From the NCBI GenBank assembly GCA_039090855.1, contig CM077023.1:86589127-86653126 (forward strand): 64,000 nucleotides of DNA, written 5' to 3'. Shown here one piece after another: positions 1 to 11,389 of this stretch; position 1 is the first letter of the stretch; each line of letters opens with the position of its first letter. Position numbers and translations under genes: made by a program. This stretch comes from Macrothele yani (Eukaryota; Arthropoda; Arachnida; Araneae; Macrothelidae). Below the pieces are notes generated by a model, which was not told the DNA's origin, did no database searches, and saw only the letters and a program-made list of their open reading frames with translations.

Positions 1-30
1 AAAAGCTCATCTATGGGGGTGTCAGGAATA

Positions 31-657
31 CCGTAACCGGACACTGAAAGACTGGTACAAAGTCATGTAGTCCGAAGAGTCGCGGTACACCTTGTTCTGT
101 ACCGACGGTAGGCAGAAAGTTTGGCGGGATCCCTATGCCGTAATGGACCCAGCTTGCCTTGTAAACACAGCTCAAGATTCTGGAGACGGTGTCATGGTGT
201 GGAACACGTCCTGTTGATAGGGGATGAGTTTCCTGATATTGCTGGAAGGTCGGGTGTCCTCCAAGGATTATCTGAACATTGCTGTCGATCAAGTTCATCT
301 TCATTCTGCTATGTTGAACTTTTATCCAGCATGTGATTGTTGTTTCATGGACGATAATGCTACTGTTCATCGCGCAAAATGTGTTTAGCAGTGGCTCAGC
401 GAGTATGATAGGGACTTCCACCTCCTTCCCTGACCACTACAAAGCCTGGATTTAAACCCACTGAAAATGTATGGGACATGTTAGAGAAACAGATCCGGGA
501 GCAAAGTCCTTTTCTGTCAAATCTGAGCCAGTTAAGGGACTATCTGGGGAGCACCTGGTATGCTGTAGAAATAGATGCACTCCAACACCTTGTGGAATCT
601 GCGCTAAAGCGCATACGTGCATTAATTCGGGCTAAAGGAGATCCAACCTGGTACTGA
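31..657 (+). pseudogene. Tc1-like transposase, C-terminal part, degraded
   Basis: Three-frame reading gives the catalytic half of a Tc1/mariner (IS630-type) DDE transposase, an enzyme that cuts and reinserts a transposon at TA dinucleotides. Visible in order are SEESRYTLF (family norm SDESRF, so the first catalytic Asp is Glu), DGRQKVWRDP, GDGVMVWN, MDDNATVHRAK (second Asp present), LDLNPTENVWDML (third acidic residue present) and the C-terminal RIRALIRAKGDP ending at a stop at 655-657. Several in-frame stops break it. The N-terminal half lies outside the window or is lost. It is a dead copy. Confidence 0.85.
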
Positions 658-659
658 AC

Positions 660-1470
660 GAAATTTTTCTAATTCTGTGGCCTCTACGTGTATTTAACGC
701 GAGCTCTGCTTTCAGTACGATCGATCACCTCCTCAGCTTAGATCATATGCTCACTGCCAGATGGGTTAGAACTGATGGTCATATAATTTGGCCTCCTCTT
801 TTCCCAGACTAAAATCTCGCTGACTTTTATCTTTGGGAGCACACAAAGGAACATGCATATCGAACAGCAGCGGGTAGTCTGGAAAATTTAGCTCTATACT
901 TACATGCGGAAATTCCCTCTGGGACACAGTTAAAGAGAGTGTCAGTGTGTTACTCGCGCCCAGCATAGTCTCTGTGTGTTGTTGCCTGTTTCCAGATGCA
1001 GGGAGCGTCAATTCTGAATTGAAATTTGGAACCTAATTGTACCAGTCATAGAAGTTTAAAATTTATGTGATGATATTAATGTTGGTATAATGCTCAATAA
1101 AATGCATTTGACGCATGGTTGTATGAGTCAGACCTTTTTCGACGTCATTATTTCTTCACCTGCACCAGCGCCTCGTACATACCCTAGAAACGCAGAGAGT
1201 CAGAAGCTCAGATGATATCAAAAATTTCCCGAGTCATGCATCAAATACTAAGTTTGCGCAGATAATGAGCAGAGAATATAATATGCCTTTACAGAAAGAG
1301 GGAGCACGTGTATTTTGTATGGAAATAATTATACGGGGCTCAGAGTTTGTCATAGGATGATCAAGTCGTGTCTGAAACACAGGATTCTTTCTTCGTGGGG
1401 CCTCGAGTGAGACGTTAAATTCTCTAAAGTCTGGGGTTTTTCCTCTTGTTCTCACGTCGTTAAGTATCTC
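660..1470. other. No gene recognised
   Basis: I see no recognisable repeat, RNA or coding similarity here. Short open frames on the minus strand (766-1011, 1234-1455) have no family signature. Confidence 0.5.
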
Positions 1471-1524
1471 CTATCTCAAGATCTTGCTGAACTAAGATAT
1501 TAGTTCAGCAAGATCCTGAGATGG
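1471..1524. repeat. 24-bp inverted repeat, short loop
   Basis: Arms 1471-1494 and 1501-1524 match as reverse complements at 22 of 24 positions around a 6-nt loop. The core is ATCTTGCTGAACTA. The hairpin sits a few bases upstream of the left end of the Tc1-like element at 1531 but is not part of its terminal repeat. Confidence 0.7.
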
Positions 1525-1799
1525 AAGATATACACTGGTGTCCAAAATTAAAAGCCGGACGGCAATAGTGGGCAAATAATCCAAAGAGTTCAATGAAATG
1601 TTACAATGTTCATAGGACATATGCAAATGGACACGAAAAAAAAGTGCTCGCAGTGAAATTTGCATATCAGTGAGTAAAACAATGCCCAATATGTAAACTG
1701 AGTTACATACTGCCAATGGAGAACCGCGGTGGCATTTATCATTGACAGCGCGTGAATGAAGCATTCCAGTGGCTGAAAATGCTTTTCTTATGTCTCATA

Positions 1800-3005
1800 A
1801 ACGTGTATCCGACGCTGTACGGTGGTGAGCGACAGGACGACTAGAAGCAAGCCAGTCTCAGGTCCAGATCGCAAGGGACTTGGATATCTACCCCGGAGTG
1901 GTCTCACTCTTGTGGCAGCAATTTAACAACACCAGTGAGGTGTCACGAAGGCCTGGCCAAGGTCGACCAAGGCGTACGACACCTCGTGAGGACTGTTATG
2001 TCGTCTTAATCGCACAGTGTCATAGGTAATATTCAGCCCGGCAATTGTCTTCGCAAGGGACTTGAATATCCACCCCAGAGTAGTTTCATGGTTATGGCAG
2101 TAATTCAACAACACCAGTGGGGTGTCATGAAGGCCTGGCCATGATCGCCCAGGTCGTACGACACCTCGTGAAGACAATTATATCGCTTTAACCGCAGGGC
2201 GTCATAGATCCTATGCAGCTCGGCAATTGTCTTCAGAGCTCTCCGCTTCCACTGGGACTACAGTATCAAGGAAAAACGATATAACGAAAGTTTAATTCAA
2301 TTGGCATTTATGCCAAGAGACCCATGGTTTATGTCCCGCTAACGGCATCTCACAGAAGAGCTCGCTTGAACTGGTGCAGGCAACATCGTTACTGGAACAC
2401 AGACGAGCTCCATTGGGCCGGTGTTCTCTTGCAGATGAGTTGAGATTCAGTTCACAAATGGATTCTCGTCGGCATTTCATCTGAAGGGAACAGGGAACTT
2501 GTAATGACCCTCAAACATCCGCGAATGACACTCTTTCAGAGGTGGTGGTCTGTCCATGTCGGTGGCATTATGTGTATCGGCCTCACACCACCCCACGTGT
2601 TTGCAGGAAGCAACGTGAATGCTGAGCGCTATAGGAACGAGATCCTCCTAAAGCCCCATGTCAGACTTTTTCGGGGAGCTGTTGGACCTCAGTTTCTTTG
2701 AATGGATGTTAACGCTCACCCGGACTGGGCTCAGCTTACCGATGATTTCCCCGCAGAGCTAAGATATTTGGTGTATGGACTGGCTAGCCAGGTCTCCGGG
2801 CGTGAAGCCTATAGAGCATGCCTGGGATGTTCTTGGACGACATGTATCAGCTCGTCTGCTCCCTCCCACAACCTTTCCCGAGCTACACACCTCCTTCATT
2901 GAGGGATGGGATTTTTTGACTCCAAGGTTCATCAACAACTTGATGATGAGTATGTATCATCGTTGTGGCAGTTGTCAGTCCGTACGAGGTGATCATATTC
3001 CATAT
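1800..3005 (+). pseudogene. Tc1-like transposase, broken
   Basis: The N-terminal helix-turn-helix region reads SQSQVQIARDLDIYPGVVS followed by the linker RRPGQGRPRRTTPRED, typical of Tc1 DNA-binding domains. The catalytic part shows VLLADELRFSSQMDSRR (first Asp region), a damaged middle, then MDWLARSPGVKPIEHAWDVL (third acidic residue in PIEH) and a C-terminal tail to about 3005. Stops and frameshifts separate the segments. Part of the DNA-binding region is duplicated in tandem. Confidence 0.85.
1870..2233 (+). repeat. ~182-bp tandem duplication inside a transposase gene
   Basis: The segment beginning CGCAAGGGACTTG at 1870 is repeated from 2052 and both copies end in GGCAATTGTCTT (near 2052 and 2233). 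Each copy covers the second helix-turn-helix and the linker ending in CGTACGACACCTCGT. The copies have since diverged by scattered substitutions. Confidence 0.85.
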
Positions 3006-3225
3006 TAAGATATTTTTAGGCTATATTCTTGCATCTGATACTGGTGAAGTTTGTGAATGCGACCCTGTATACGCAAAATGTGTACATATTTCTCAGCTAT
3101 TATAAAATGTTTATTATCCTTATGATTGTGTTTGTTTACATCCCAAACCTACTGTTAAGCGTCGTTTTATTTTTCAATTTTTTTTATTCCTGCATCCGGA
3201 CTTTAATTTTGGACACCACAGTGTA

Positions 3226-3803
3226 GTTGGATGACTCCAGCGCCTCAGATACGGGTCAGAGTAATTTTTTATAAAGGCGTACGACACCTCGTAAGAATCC
3301 TCTTAATTCCTAGAGACGCAAAAGAATCTTTGCATGCTTTAATCAGTTTACTGTTTCATTGTGCTCCAGATCTAGAATAAAATTACTTCATTTTTGTGCC
3401 TAATCAAGCAAATTGCTTTGTACAGTCGTACAGATTTCGAGTAATTGCAAGGAACTGAATTCGTCTTGACATTGCTGAGTTAGAGAAGTTACTCCTGGTC
3501 AAAGAAATTACTCACGCAAACGAATAATTCTGTTGGGTGTAATGATAATACACAAGCAGTTAAACGATTCTCAAAGTTTATATATGCGCAAAATTTCAGA
3601 AGCTTGTATCTTGGAAAATAATACCAAAATTAAAATATGTCGAAGAACGTATTGTTTTGCTTGAATTTACCAAAGGAAGTAATATCTGGACTTTTTGGCG
3701 TCTTTTCTGTAGTGTACCAGCATACAAAGAAAAGTTCGGGCTCTGTTCGGGCAGATACAGATACATGTACATGCCTCAGATTTTGATATCTGGCTCTGTT
3801 GTT
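3226..3803. other. No gene; contains a stray transposase fragment
   Basis: The only feature I see is a 19-nt exact match (3274-3292) to the transposase linker at 1969-1987. The rest is AT-rich with no recognised family. Confidence 0.5.
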
Positions 3804-4174
3804 TACGCTTTCCAACCGTAGGTTGAAGAAGCGTATATGCTCCAGCTTTTTCTGTCCGTCTGTCCGTCTGTCGGCACGATAACTCACGTAAAAATGGTTC
3901 GATTTCGATTAAATTTTAGTATGTGGTAGGGGACCACCAGGGGACGAACCTTATTGAAAATGGGTGAAGTGGAATCAAAGGTCAGGGCATAGGAGCGGGA
4001 TGCATTCCATTGCCCTTATGCGTCATAAGGTGCGTAAAAATGGTTCGATTTCGATGAAATTTTAGTATGTGGTAGGGGACCACCTGGAAAGAAACCCTAT
4101 TAAAACTGGGGCAAATGGAGTCAAAGTTCAGGACATAGGATCGGAATCCATTCCATCGCCCTTATCCCACACTA

Positions 4175-4670
4175 TTAAGGTGGACGTCAAATAATTTTGC
4201 TTCCTATATTTCCAATGGAAAACCTTTTGTACACATTTCCTTCACAATTAGTGTGTTCCCAAGGATGGAAATTTGAACATCGATTAAAATAACTTCATAC
4301 CATAACTTGGAATACTTAATATTTTCTTAAACATAAGCATAATTATATTAAAAAACAATAATGTTTCCTTTGGTGGTGTTGAAACCAGAAAAAGATGGCA
4401 CGACCTGTACTTTGATGACGTCAGTAGACAAATAAATGTTGGATTGCATAATTACGGTTATGGTTTAGAAAATATTATTACGGTTATGGTTTAGAAAATA
4501 TTATTACGGTTATGGTTTAGAAAATATTAAGTATTGCAAGTTATGAAATGAAGCTATTTTAATCGATGTTCAAATTTTCATTCTTGGGAACGCATTAATT
4601 GTGAAAAAATGTGTACAGAAGTTTTTCCATTGGAAGTATAGGAAGCAAAATTACTTGACGTCCACCTTAA
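4175..4670. mobile_element. MITE with ~150-bp terminal inverted repeats, TTAA ends
   Basis: The left arm starts TTAAGGTGGACGTCAA and the right arm ends TTGACGTCCACCTTAA. The arms stay complementary for about 150 bp inward with scattered mismatches. TTAA at both borders fits the piggyBac-type target, although the terminal bases are not the classic CCC. It lacks an open frame and interrupts a monomer of copy A. Confidence 0.75.
4451..4528 (+). repeat. 26-bp tandem repeat, three copies
   Basis: The unit ATTACGGTTATGGTTTAG plus AAAATATT is repeated three times, essentially identical, in the centre of the MITE. Confidence 0.9.
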
Positions 4671-5819
4671 AGTAGCAATTCTTGTAAGTATGTATGTACA
4701 TTTTATTTTGAAAACGGCTCTAAGAATTTAGATGAAAGTCGTTAACCTATCGTTTTCTGGTACTAGAAATCGATTTAGCTTGATTTCGACTTTAGGAGAA
4801 TTCGTTTAGTGGGTTAAATAACCACCCCGAATTATAACGTTTTTAGTGTCATGGCGTCGTTCCATTAATGCTTCCAATGCTTAGAAATCTTATGACGTCA
4901 CAATTTCGCGTTTGAGAATGTTGGCGCGCGGTCACGCCATCTGTCTCATTACGTCACGCGTTGTGTTCGGATCCTATTAAAGTTTTATGACGTCATACTC
5001 TTGCAAACAGATGGTCGCGATTCCCATCTGCTTCATTACGTCACGCGTTGTGTGCGTATGTCCGTCCGCACGATAACTCGCGTAACAATCGTTCGATTTC
5101 GCTGAAATTTTAGTATCTGGTAGGGTATCACCTGGGAAGGAACCTTATTTAAAGTGAACGAAATGGGGTAAAAGGTCAGTACATAGGAGCGGGATCCCCT
5201 CCACTGCTGTTATACGTCATAACTAACGTAAAAAAGGTTCGATTTCGATGACATTTTAGTATGTGGAAGGGGACCACCTGGCCACAAACCCTATTGAAAA
5301 TGGGTGAAATGGGGTCAAAGGTCAAGACATAGGAGCGGAATCACTTCCATCGCCATTATGCGTCATAACTTACGTAAAAATGCTTCGATTTGGATGAAAT
5401 GTTAGTATGTTGTAGGGGCCTGCCTGGGGACGAATTCTATTGAAAATGGACGAAATGGGGTCAAAGGTTAGGACACAGGAGCGGGATCTATTCCATAGAC
5501 CTTGTGCATCATAACTTATGTAAAAATGCTTCGATTGCGACAAAACTTTAACATGTTATTTCGGAGGTATACCGAACCGGTTCTGTTGAATATCATCGAA
5601 ATGGGATCAAGGGTCAGGGCACAGGACCGAGATTTTTTCCACAGCCATTATTCTCATAACTTGAGTGATAACTTGAGTAGTGATTTCTGGTATGTTGGAC
5701 AGCGTATTATAATCAATGCTTTGCATGATTTTACAAACTTGTTTAATTTACTAAGGGTGGTGCTCAAGAGTGGTGGCAGAGGGGATTAAAGAGTTGCATT
5801 TGACATTCATATGAGGTGA

Positions 5820-5945
5820 ACCCGGTTCTAACCCCGCGTGGGTGCTACGCTTAGCTAATGGCCCGGCCTGTTCCCCGGAGCCAGTGACCTCAAACTAAGT
5901 ACGGGCGACTGCTTATAGCCCGAAAAGTTGCTCTATTCCAAGGGA
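5820..5945 (+). mobile_element. tRNA-derived SINE, partial
   Basis: A decayed copy of the main SINE of this window. The B-box region is reduced to GGTTCTAACCCC. The body GAGCCAGTGACCTCAAAC and GGGCGACTGCTTATAGCCC is clear. The tRNA-like 5' part is missing or unrecognisable. Confidence 0.65.
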
Positions 5946-8323
5946 AAACTGGAGGCAAGACGTTTTTTTTTATTTCTTTCGATGCTGTACAGAATTTAGT
6001 AATTTCTCTACATAGTGAAGTATTGCTGTATTTCTTTACTGGATGAGTTGCAGCAATTTCTTTAAGATATCGATTAATTTAGTGAGTTTTGAACACCGCT
6101 TTGTACGTACTTTTTTGTGCATTTAATTATATTTTTCCGTGAGCATTTTAGCTATATCTTGCAATCTATTTCGAAATACTGGGCTGCTAAAATCCCCTTA
6201 GGACGTCAAGAAATTTCACACATACAATTTAACAGCCAAAGAATCTTCAGCTTACGCTCGATTTTTTTTTAAACTACAAAGCTTAAACAGGATATGCAAG
6301 CTTTAAACCTCCCACAACGAGTTTCAATTATCAAAAACAGAATGGATAAAAAACAACCTCTCTTTTAAAATATCACAACTTTGAAAGTGCAAATTATCAA
6401 GGAAAAATAAAAGTTACTTTGTTGTAGATATTTTTTCTAAATTACTAATTTTAATTTAGATTTCGGTGAAATCATGCTGAGCTGCTTATACAGGGCAAAC
6501 AAAAAACGCTCACCTCGAATATCACACTTAAATCAATGTCTCTTGACATCTAATTTAGGCAAATGAGCTTTAATGTAATAAAGGAAACCTTACTGGAACT
6601 GAGCAGATAAAGGTAGAAAATTGCCTAAAGCACATCTAACATAAGTAAATGTATCAAGTCGTGCTGCTGGAGCACACACAAAAAGTGTTTGAATTATTAT
6701 GCAATTTCGAAAACAGTAAGTACATTTTTTTTATGTATTGTTTCCTTTACACATACCTGTACGAGCAGGAACAACAGGATGATAAGCATTTATTTTGTAA
6801 AGGAATTTAAGGAAGACGTTTTTAGAAAAAGGCTGATATTTCGTCATCCAAATTCTCAGCTTTCGCTGTACTAAAGACCAGATATAAGTACGATTCTCAT
6901 GGACTCACAACACTTTGATTTCCGTTCAGAAAAATACAAACTTTGTTGTTTCCCATTCTTCTCTGTAAACCGGAAAGTTTACGTATGAGCATTCTGTTTG
7001 TCTTACCATAAGTATAATAACAAAGCTAGGAGTGAACCCTTCGTGAAGTCAGGATGCATATGTTCTAATTACCCGAGCACGTGTGTTTAATTTATTATCT
7101 AATGGTTGGTTTGACAAATAAAAACACAAATCTTCTAATGCAGCATTTGCGTGAAAATGTTGTTCCAAACAAACAGAGACGTCGCTAAAGGCACCAAGTG
7201 CATGGAGGTAGCATTTAGGAGAAGTAAAAGCATTGTGATATATCTGTAAAATATACAACCCCACGCGATCTAAGTGAAGCCCTTACAAATAAACGTAGTG
7301 GTATGATAAAAAACATACAAGAATCAAAAACCGATTTTCTATCGACCTTGCGCACATAACAGAAGTGTTAAAGATACAGGGGATCAGCCAATTGCAGGAA
7401 AAGCTATCGCATTTCTCTATCACTGAAAACTTACAGTCACGCACGTAATTCTTTCCCACAACCACCATTTCTCTCTCACACTCCTAAAATTATACAGCGA
7501 GTAACTGAATGGCTTAGTATAACTTTAGCAAACTCTTTATGCAGTCTCGAAATAAAGTTTTTCAGAGGGAGACTATTTCGAAGAGATGTCGTTATTCTTA
7601 AGTCGCACTTTTTGTAAATACTGTTTCTGAAAAACTTAAGGATGTTTTTCTCTGTTTTTAGTGCTCCTTATTCACACATTTGTTTTTAAATATCCATAAA
7701 TATATTTAGAGATTTTCAATTCCGTTTTTTGTTATTTAAATGCCATGCCATGTTCTCCATGAAAGTTGGTCATCATCATTGTGAACCTTGCCCAGCCAGG
7801 ATAATAAATTTTGTGAGAATTAGAATGAGGGATTTACCGTTATGTTCCTCATCGCAATATCATAGCTAGTTATAATGTTCCAACTATGCCTACTATTGTC
7901 CAGGGGACAACAACCACAAATGGCTCAGTACCTATTTCAGGAATTCATCCACGTATCCTCATTGCGTTCGCAAACCCCCTGGAAAACCGCGAACTGAATA
8001 TTTGAAGACGGGATTTGAGCTCCCAACACATTTTTGTTACAAACCGTACTTTAAATTTTGTAACTTTCTGGATACTATTTTTCACGAAGATAATCTCTTA
8101 GCCGTGTAGATGACATAGCTTGCTGCGGACCGACCCCATCTTTAGTTAAAGATTTTGATCTAATTACTATGTAAGGACAAGGGGAGACGTCGAAGACCAA
8201 CTCTAGTGAGAAAATTGATCCCAGTGCAAATGAGAGCCCAAAACAACAGGCTAGTTAACAACTGTTATGTACAGGATACAGCGCAGCCACTTGTTATAAA
8301 ACTTGTGAAATGCAAGAGGTCAA
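5946..8323. other. AT-rich stretch, no gene recognised
   Basis: About 2.4 kb without a family I can name. Open frames at 6689-6874, 7049-7264 and 7283-7468 are short and lack motifs. Confidence 0.5.
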
Positions 8324-8478
8324 CGCCGCCATTGGAACCGAGTAGTCAGAGGCGTAGGCTTCTGGCCAGTCGCTCGAGCTAGACTCAGGGTCGAGTCCCG
8401 GACGATGTATTGGTGGTGTTTGTGCTGTGATACTGATTCCTTCCTTTCTCTAGGGCCAGTGGCTTTAAGTTAGTTACT
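8324..8478 (+). mobile_element. tRNA-derived SINE, diverged
   Basis: It starts GCCGCCATTGGAACCGAGTA, has a B-box-like GGGTCGAGTCCCGG and continues with the family body (GGTGTTTGTGCT, GGGCCAGTGGC). It is strongly mutated and lacks the 3' quarter. Confidence 0.65.
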
Positions 8479-9010
8479 CATAGTGCTCTTTAAAACCAGA
8501 ATTAAAAGAAAAAGAGTGTGGTCAACTGAATTAAAAGCATACGATTCTTGTTCAAAAAGGAATTGTAAGGTTTCTGGATCAGACATTTCTTTTCTGATGA
8601 AGGGTTTTATCTTGAAGATTTTGCAGTGAATCCAAATTGTACCTGCCACGTTGTTGTTGTACACAAGGCAAAAGCCATATACGTTATTCCAGCACAAAAT
8701 ACAAAAACTGTGCCTAAAAGAAAAACGGTATTGCAAAATTAATTTAATTCTTTTAAACAGTATCATGCGTAAGTATATCCTGTAGGTATATGCAAGGTAG
8801 TCTAATCTTTCTTTCTCATAAGAGGGCTATTCAGTTCAAGAATGTTGGGATTGTTGGTTACAAAAAAATCTTCTATATCAAGTAGAGTATTTAGCAATTT
8901 TGTAATCCTCTAGAAGGCTTGGTCACCCTCAAAACCGTATCTGATTAAATACTACTACGATAAAAAAAAAACACGAGGGCTCACCTTTGCAAAGTATTCA
9001 GTTTACACGT

Positions 9011-10100
9011 ACATACACCGAAGAACCAAGACATGCCTAATACGATATTTTGTCACTAAAGCAGCTCTTACCTGACGAGGTATAGACGTTACAAGATTTA
9101 TAAAGGTGTCTGGTAGTATCTTCTACCAACATGTTACCAGCAGATCCTATAACTCTTGTAAGTTACGCGGTTGAGCCGCCGCAGATCGGATTTACTGTTC
9201 AAACAAAAACCACACATGATCACAAACCACTGATGTCTGGGGAATTTGGAGGCCAGGGCAATACTTAAAAGCCTTCCTCACCTTCTGCGAATCATTCTTG
9301 AACATTCGGGCAGTGGGTGATGGCGCATTACATTGCTATAGAAGGAAGTACTAAAGGGGATTACTATCGCCATGAAAGGATATACCTGGTCTGTACACTA
9401 CTTATTTAGGTCGTAGACGTCATAGTTTCCTGCACATGAATGACTGGATCCAGGATTCCCAGCAGAACATTGTCAAAAGCGTTACACTTCCTCTACCGAC
9501 TTGTTTGATCTGGTGCCAACACTTCCCCAAGTAAACGACGACTACGTGCCTATCCGGCCGTCCACATGGTGAAACAAGAAACGAGATTCATGGGAGCAGA
9601 CAACCTTCTTCCAATCATTCAAGGTTCAGTTTTTATGCTCGGGTACCCATTGCAGGCGCTTTCTACGGTGAATCGAGGTTACCATGGGCACTCGGAGCGG
9701 CCTGTGGCTAGGCAGCTCCATTTTCGGCAGGGTTCGATGTACTATGTGCTCTGACGCATTACTCCCGTCGCCAGCATTCAAATTACCCTTCGAGCTGCAC
9801 CACAGTATCTCTTCGGTTGGCCCGTATCATACAGAATAGCCTTCGCTCTCTTCTAGCATCGATAAGCCGTGGTCTGCCCTACACCTTCCCGGTGGTTCAT
9901 GGTTTTTCTCTCCTCAGACCACTTTTGAAGGTACTAAACACGGCCGTGAGTACTCCACAAGCCTTGACGTCTCAGAAATGCACTAGGCTAGTCGTCTAGC
10001 CATTAAAATTTGGACTTAGCCAAACTCTCTTAAGTCCGCTGTCATTCCCGTCTGATGAACAAGAACAACAGTGATTAACTGAGCTCAGTATCAGGTGTTA
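9011..10100 (-). mobile_element. Tc1/mariner remnant, same group as the copy at 47.1 kb
   Basis: The left edge ACACCGAAGAACCAAGACAT resembles the CACCGATGA ends of the 47.1-kb element. Antisense reading gives ESRFLFHHVDGR with the preceding Asp changed to His (CSHESRF against SDESRF), and helix-turn-helix remnants near 9790-10010. Many stops and indels are present. The right inverted end is not clear, so the 3' limit is approximate. Confidence 0.7.
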
Positions 10101-10329
10101 TGTATACCGTTTCACGACTTTCACACGTGCAGTCGTTTACCAGAAGTTGGTTCGATTTGTATAAAGACGCGCTGGTCATGATGTTTTGGCTCTTTGGTGT
10201 ATGGTGTACAGGTAAATCGGTGCGAATTTTATGAGTTCGACGTACGTGTGGGAGAGGGTATATACACAGGATTGTTCTTAAGTCCGGTTGTATAGGAATA
10301 GCACAATGAAATCTAATCAAACGCAATTT

Positions 10330-11352
10330 CTCCTTTGCAGAAAGTGCTCCACGTGACCGCCTCGACTTAGCTGCAATTGTGGATTTGCTTGATCCATTCT
10401 CGTTGCACGTTCTCCATGATTCGATGGATGATATGGCGACAGGAATCAACAATTCGATCTTGAAGATGTTGAATGCAGCGAATCTTCACTTCGTATTCCA
10501 CAGACTTCAAATGGCCCAAAATTCAAATCTCATTGGGGTCAAGTCAGAAGATCTGGGTGACATTTCCATTTCACTATGGTAGCCAATATAGTAACCAAGA
10601 AACAGTTCATTCAGCTATCTGAGCACGGACCTGGAGAAGTGGGCAGTTGAACTGTCCTGTTGAAAATACACTGGAAAATCTCTTGCTTCATTAATTGATG
10701 ACATAACTGTTTCTTGCAACATTTCAAGTTAATGTTCCCCATCCAGATTCCCATCGAATTAATACAGGTCCAACTGCTATGCTGCCCCACAACCCCCAAC
10801 ACACCATAACCGTGCCATATTCCTGCGTCATGGTTGCTTCCGTACAATTTGGGTTTAAATCCTTCCAGTGACGGTAATTTTGACGATTGCCTTTCCCAGT
10901 GACCTTAAAGTTAGCCTCGTCGCTGAAGTCTTGGTCGTTGTTAAGCATGTCAAAATCGCCTATCTGGATCATTTTCATGGAGATCTTGAAAAAGTTGGAT
11001 TTTGAAGAGATGCTAGCTGTGTTTCGGATCACACTTGATTGGCTGATACCAGTTTCCAATGACATTCACGTTGTTCTTTCTTGCGGTGAACTTTGCTAAA
11101 GCAGCCAACACCATGGTAGCAACTTCTTCATTAGTCGCGCTTCTGGGACATCCACTGAGTTCTCTGTCATAGACGCCTCTGGTCTCCTTGAATTTAGCAT
11201 TCACTTTGGGTACCGAATTATGTGTCATGGAATTATATTCTGGGTATTTCCGGCTGAATTCCTCAGCAATATGTATGTAACTGCCATTAGCTGCAGTTAA
11301 CACCGCCTCAATCCGTTCTTCAACAGTGGAACCTGGAAAATGAAAAAAAGAA
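10330..11352 (-). pseudogene. mariner-like transposase pseudogene
   Basis: The N-terminus near 11330 reads STVEERIEAVLTAANGSY, then SRKYPEYNSMTHNSVPKV, AKFKETRGVYDRELSGCPRS and ATNEE. This is the DNA-binding half of a mariner-like family common in arthropods. Downstream come ISQSSVIRNTASISSKSN, DFDMLNNDQDFSDEANF (first catalytic Asp kept) and NRQNYRHWKDLNPN. The end near 10560 reads PRSSDLTPMRF and then ISSIESWRTCNENG. Frameshifts separate these segments. I could not assign its terminal repeats. Confidence 0.8.
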
Positions 11353-11389
11353 CATATCAAACTACTATGTAACAGGACTTATGAATAAC

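Larger units (their letters stand above)
1531..3225 (+). mobile_element. Tc1-like DNA transposon with matching ends
   Basis: The left end TACACTGGTGTCCAAAATTA at 1531 is repeated in inverse at the right end (3195-3225), giving about 30-bp terminal inverted repeats with few mismatches. The ends include TA, the usual target of this superfamily. The length of about 1.7 kb is normal for Tc1 plus an internal duplication. It encodes one broken transposase on the plus strand. Confidence 0.85.
3804..5706 (+). mobile_element. Unclassified ~146-bp-monomer element, copy A
   Basis: It begins with TACGCTTTCCAAC, which folds with the next ~20 bases into a hairpin (ACGCTT pairing with AAGCGT), then a CTGTCCGTC-rich stretch. 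It continues with monomers of about 146 bp, each starting near CGTAAAAATGGTTCGATTTC and containing AGTATGTGGTAGGGGACCAC and GGTCAAAGGTCAGGACATAG. Two monomers precede a nested MITE (4175-4670), about 390 bp of unrelated sequence with several TGACGTCA motifs follows, and four more monomers run from about 5073. The right end GTTGGACAGCGTA inverts the left end imperfectly. Similarity to copies B and C continues about 45 bp past this point. No coding capacity is seen. Confidence 0.7.

Noticed and set aside
3804..5706. Helitron identity for the monomer element
   Set aside because: There is a terminal hairpin, but I do not see a TC start or CTRR end, and both ends carry inverse sequence.
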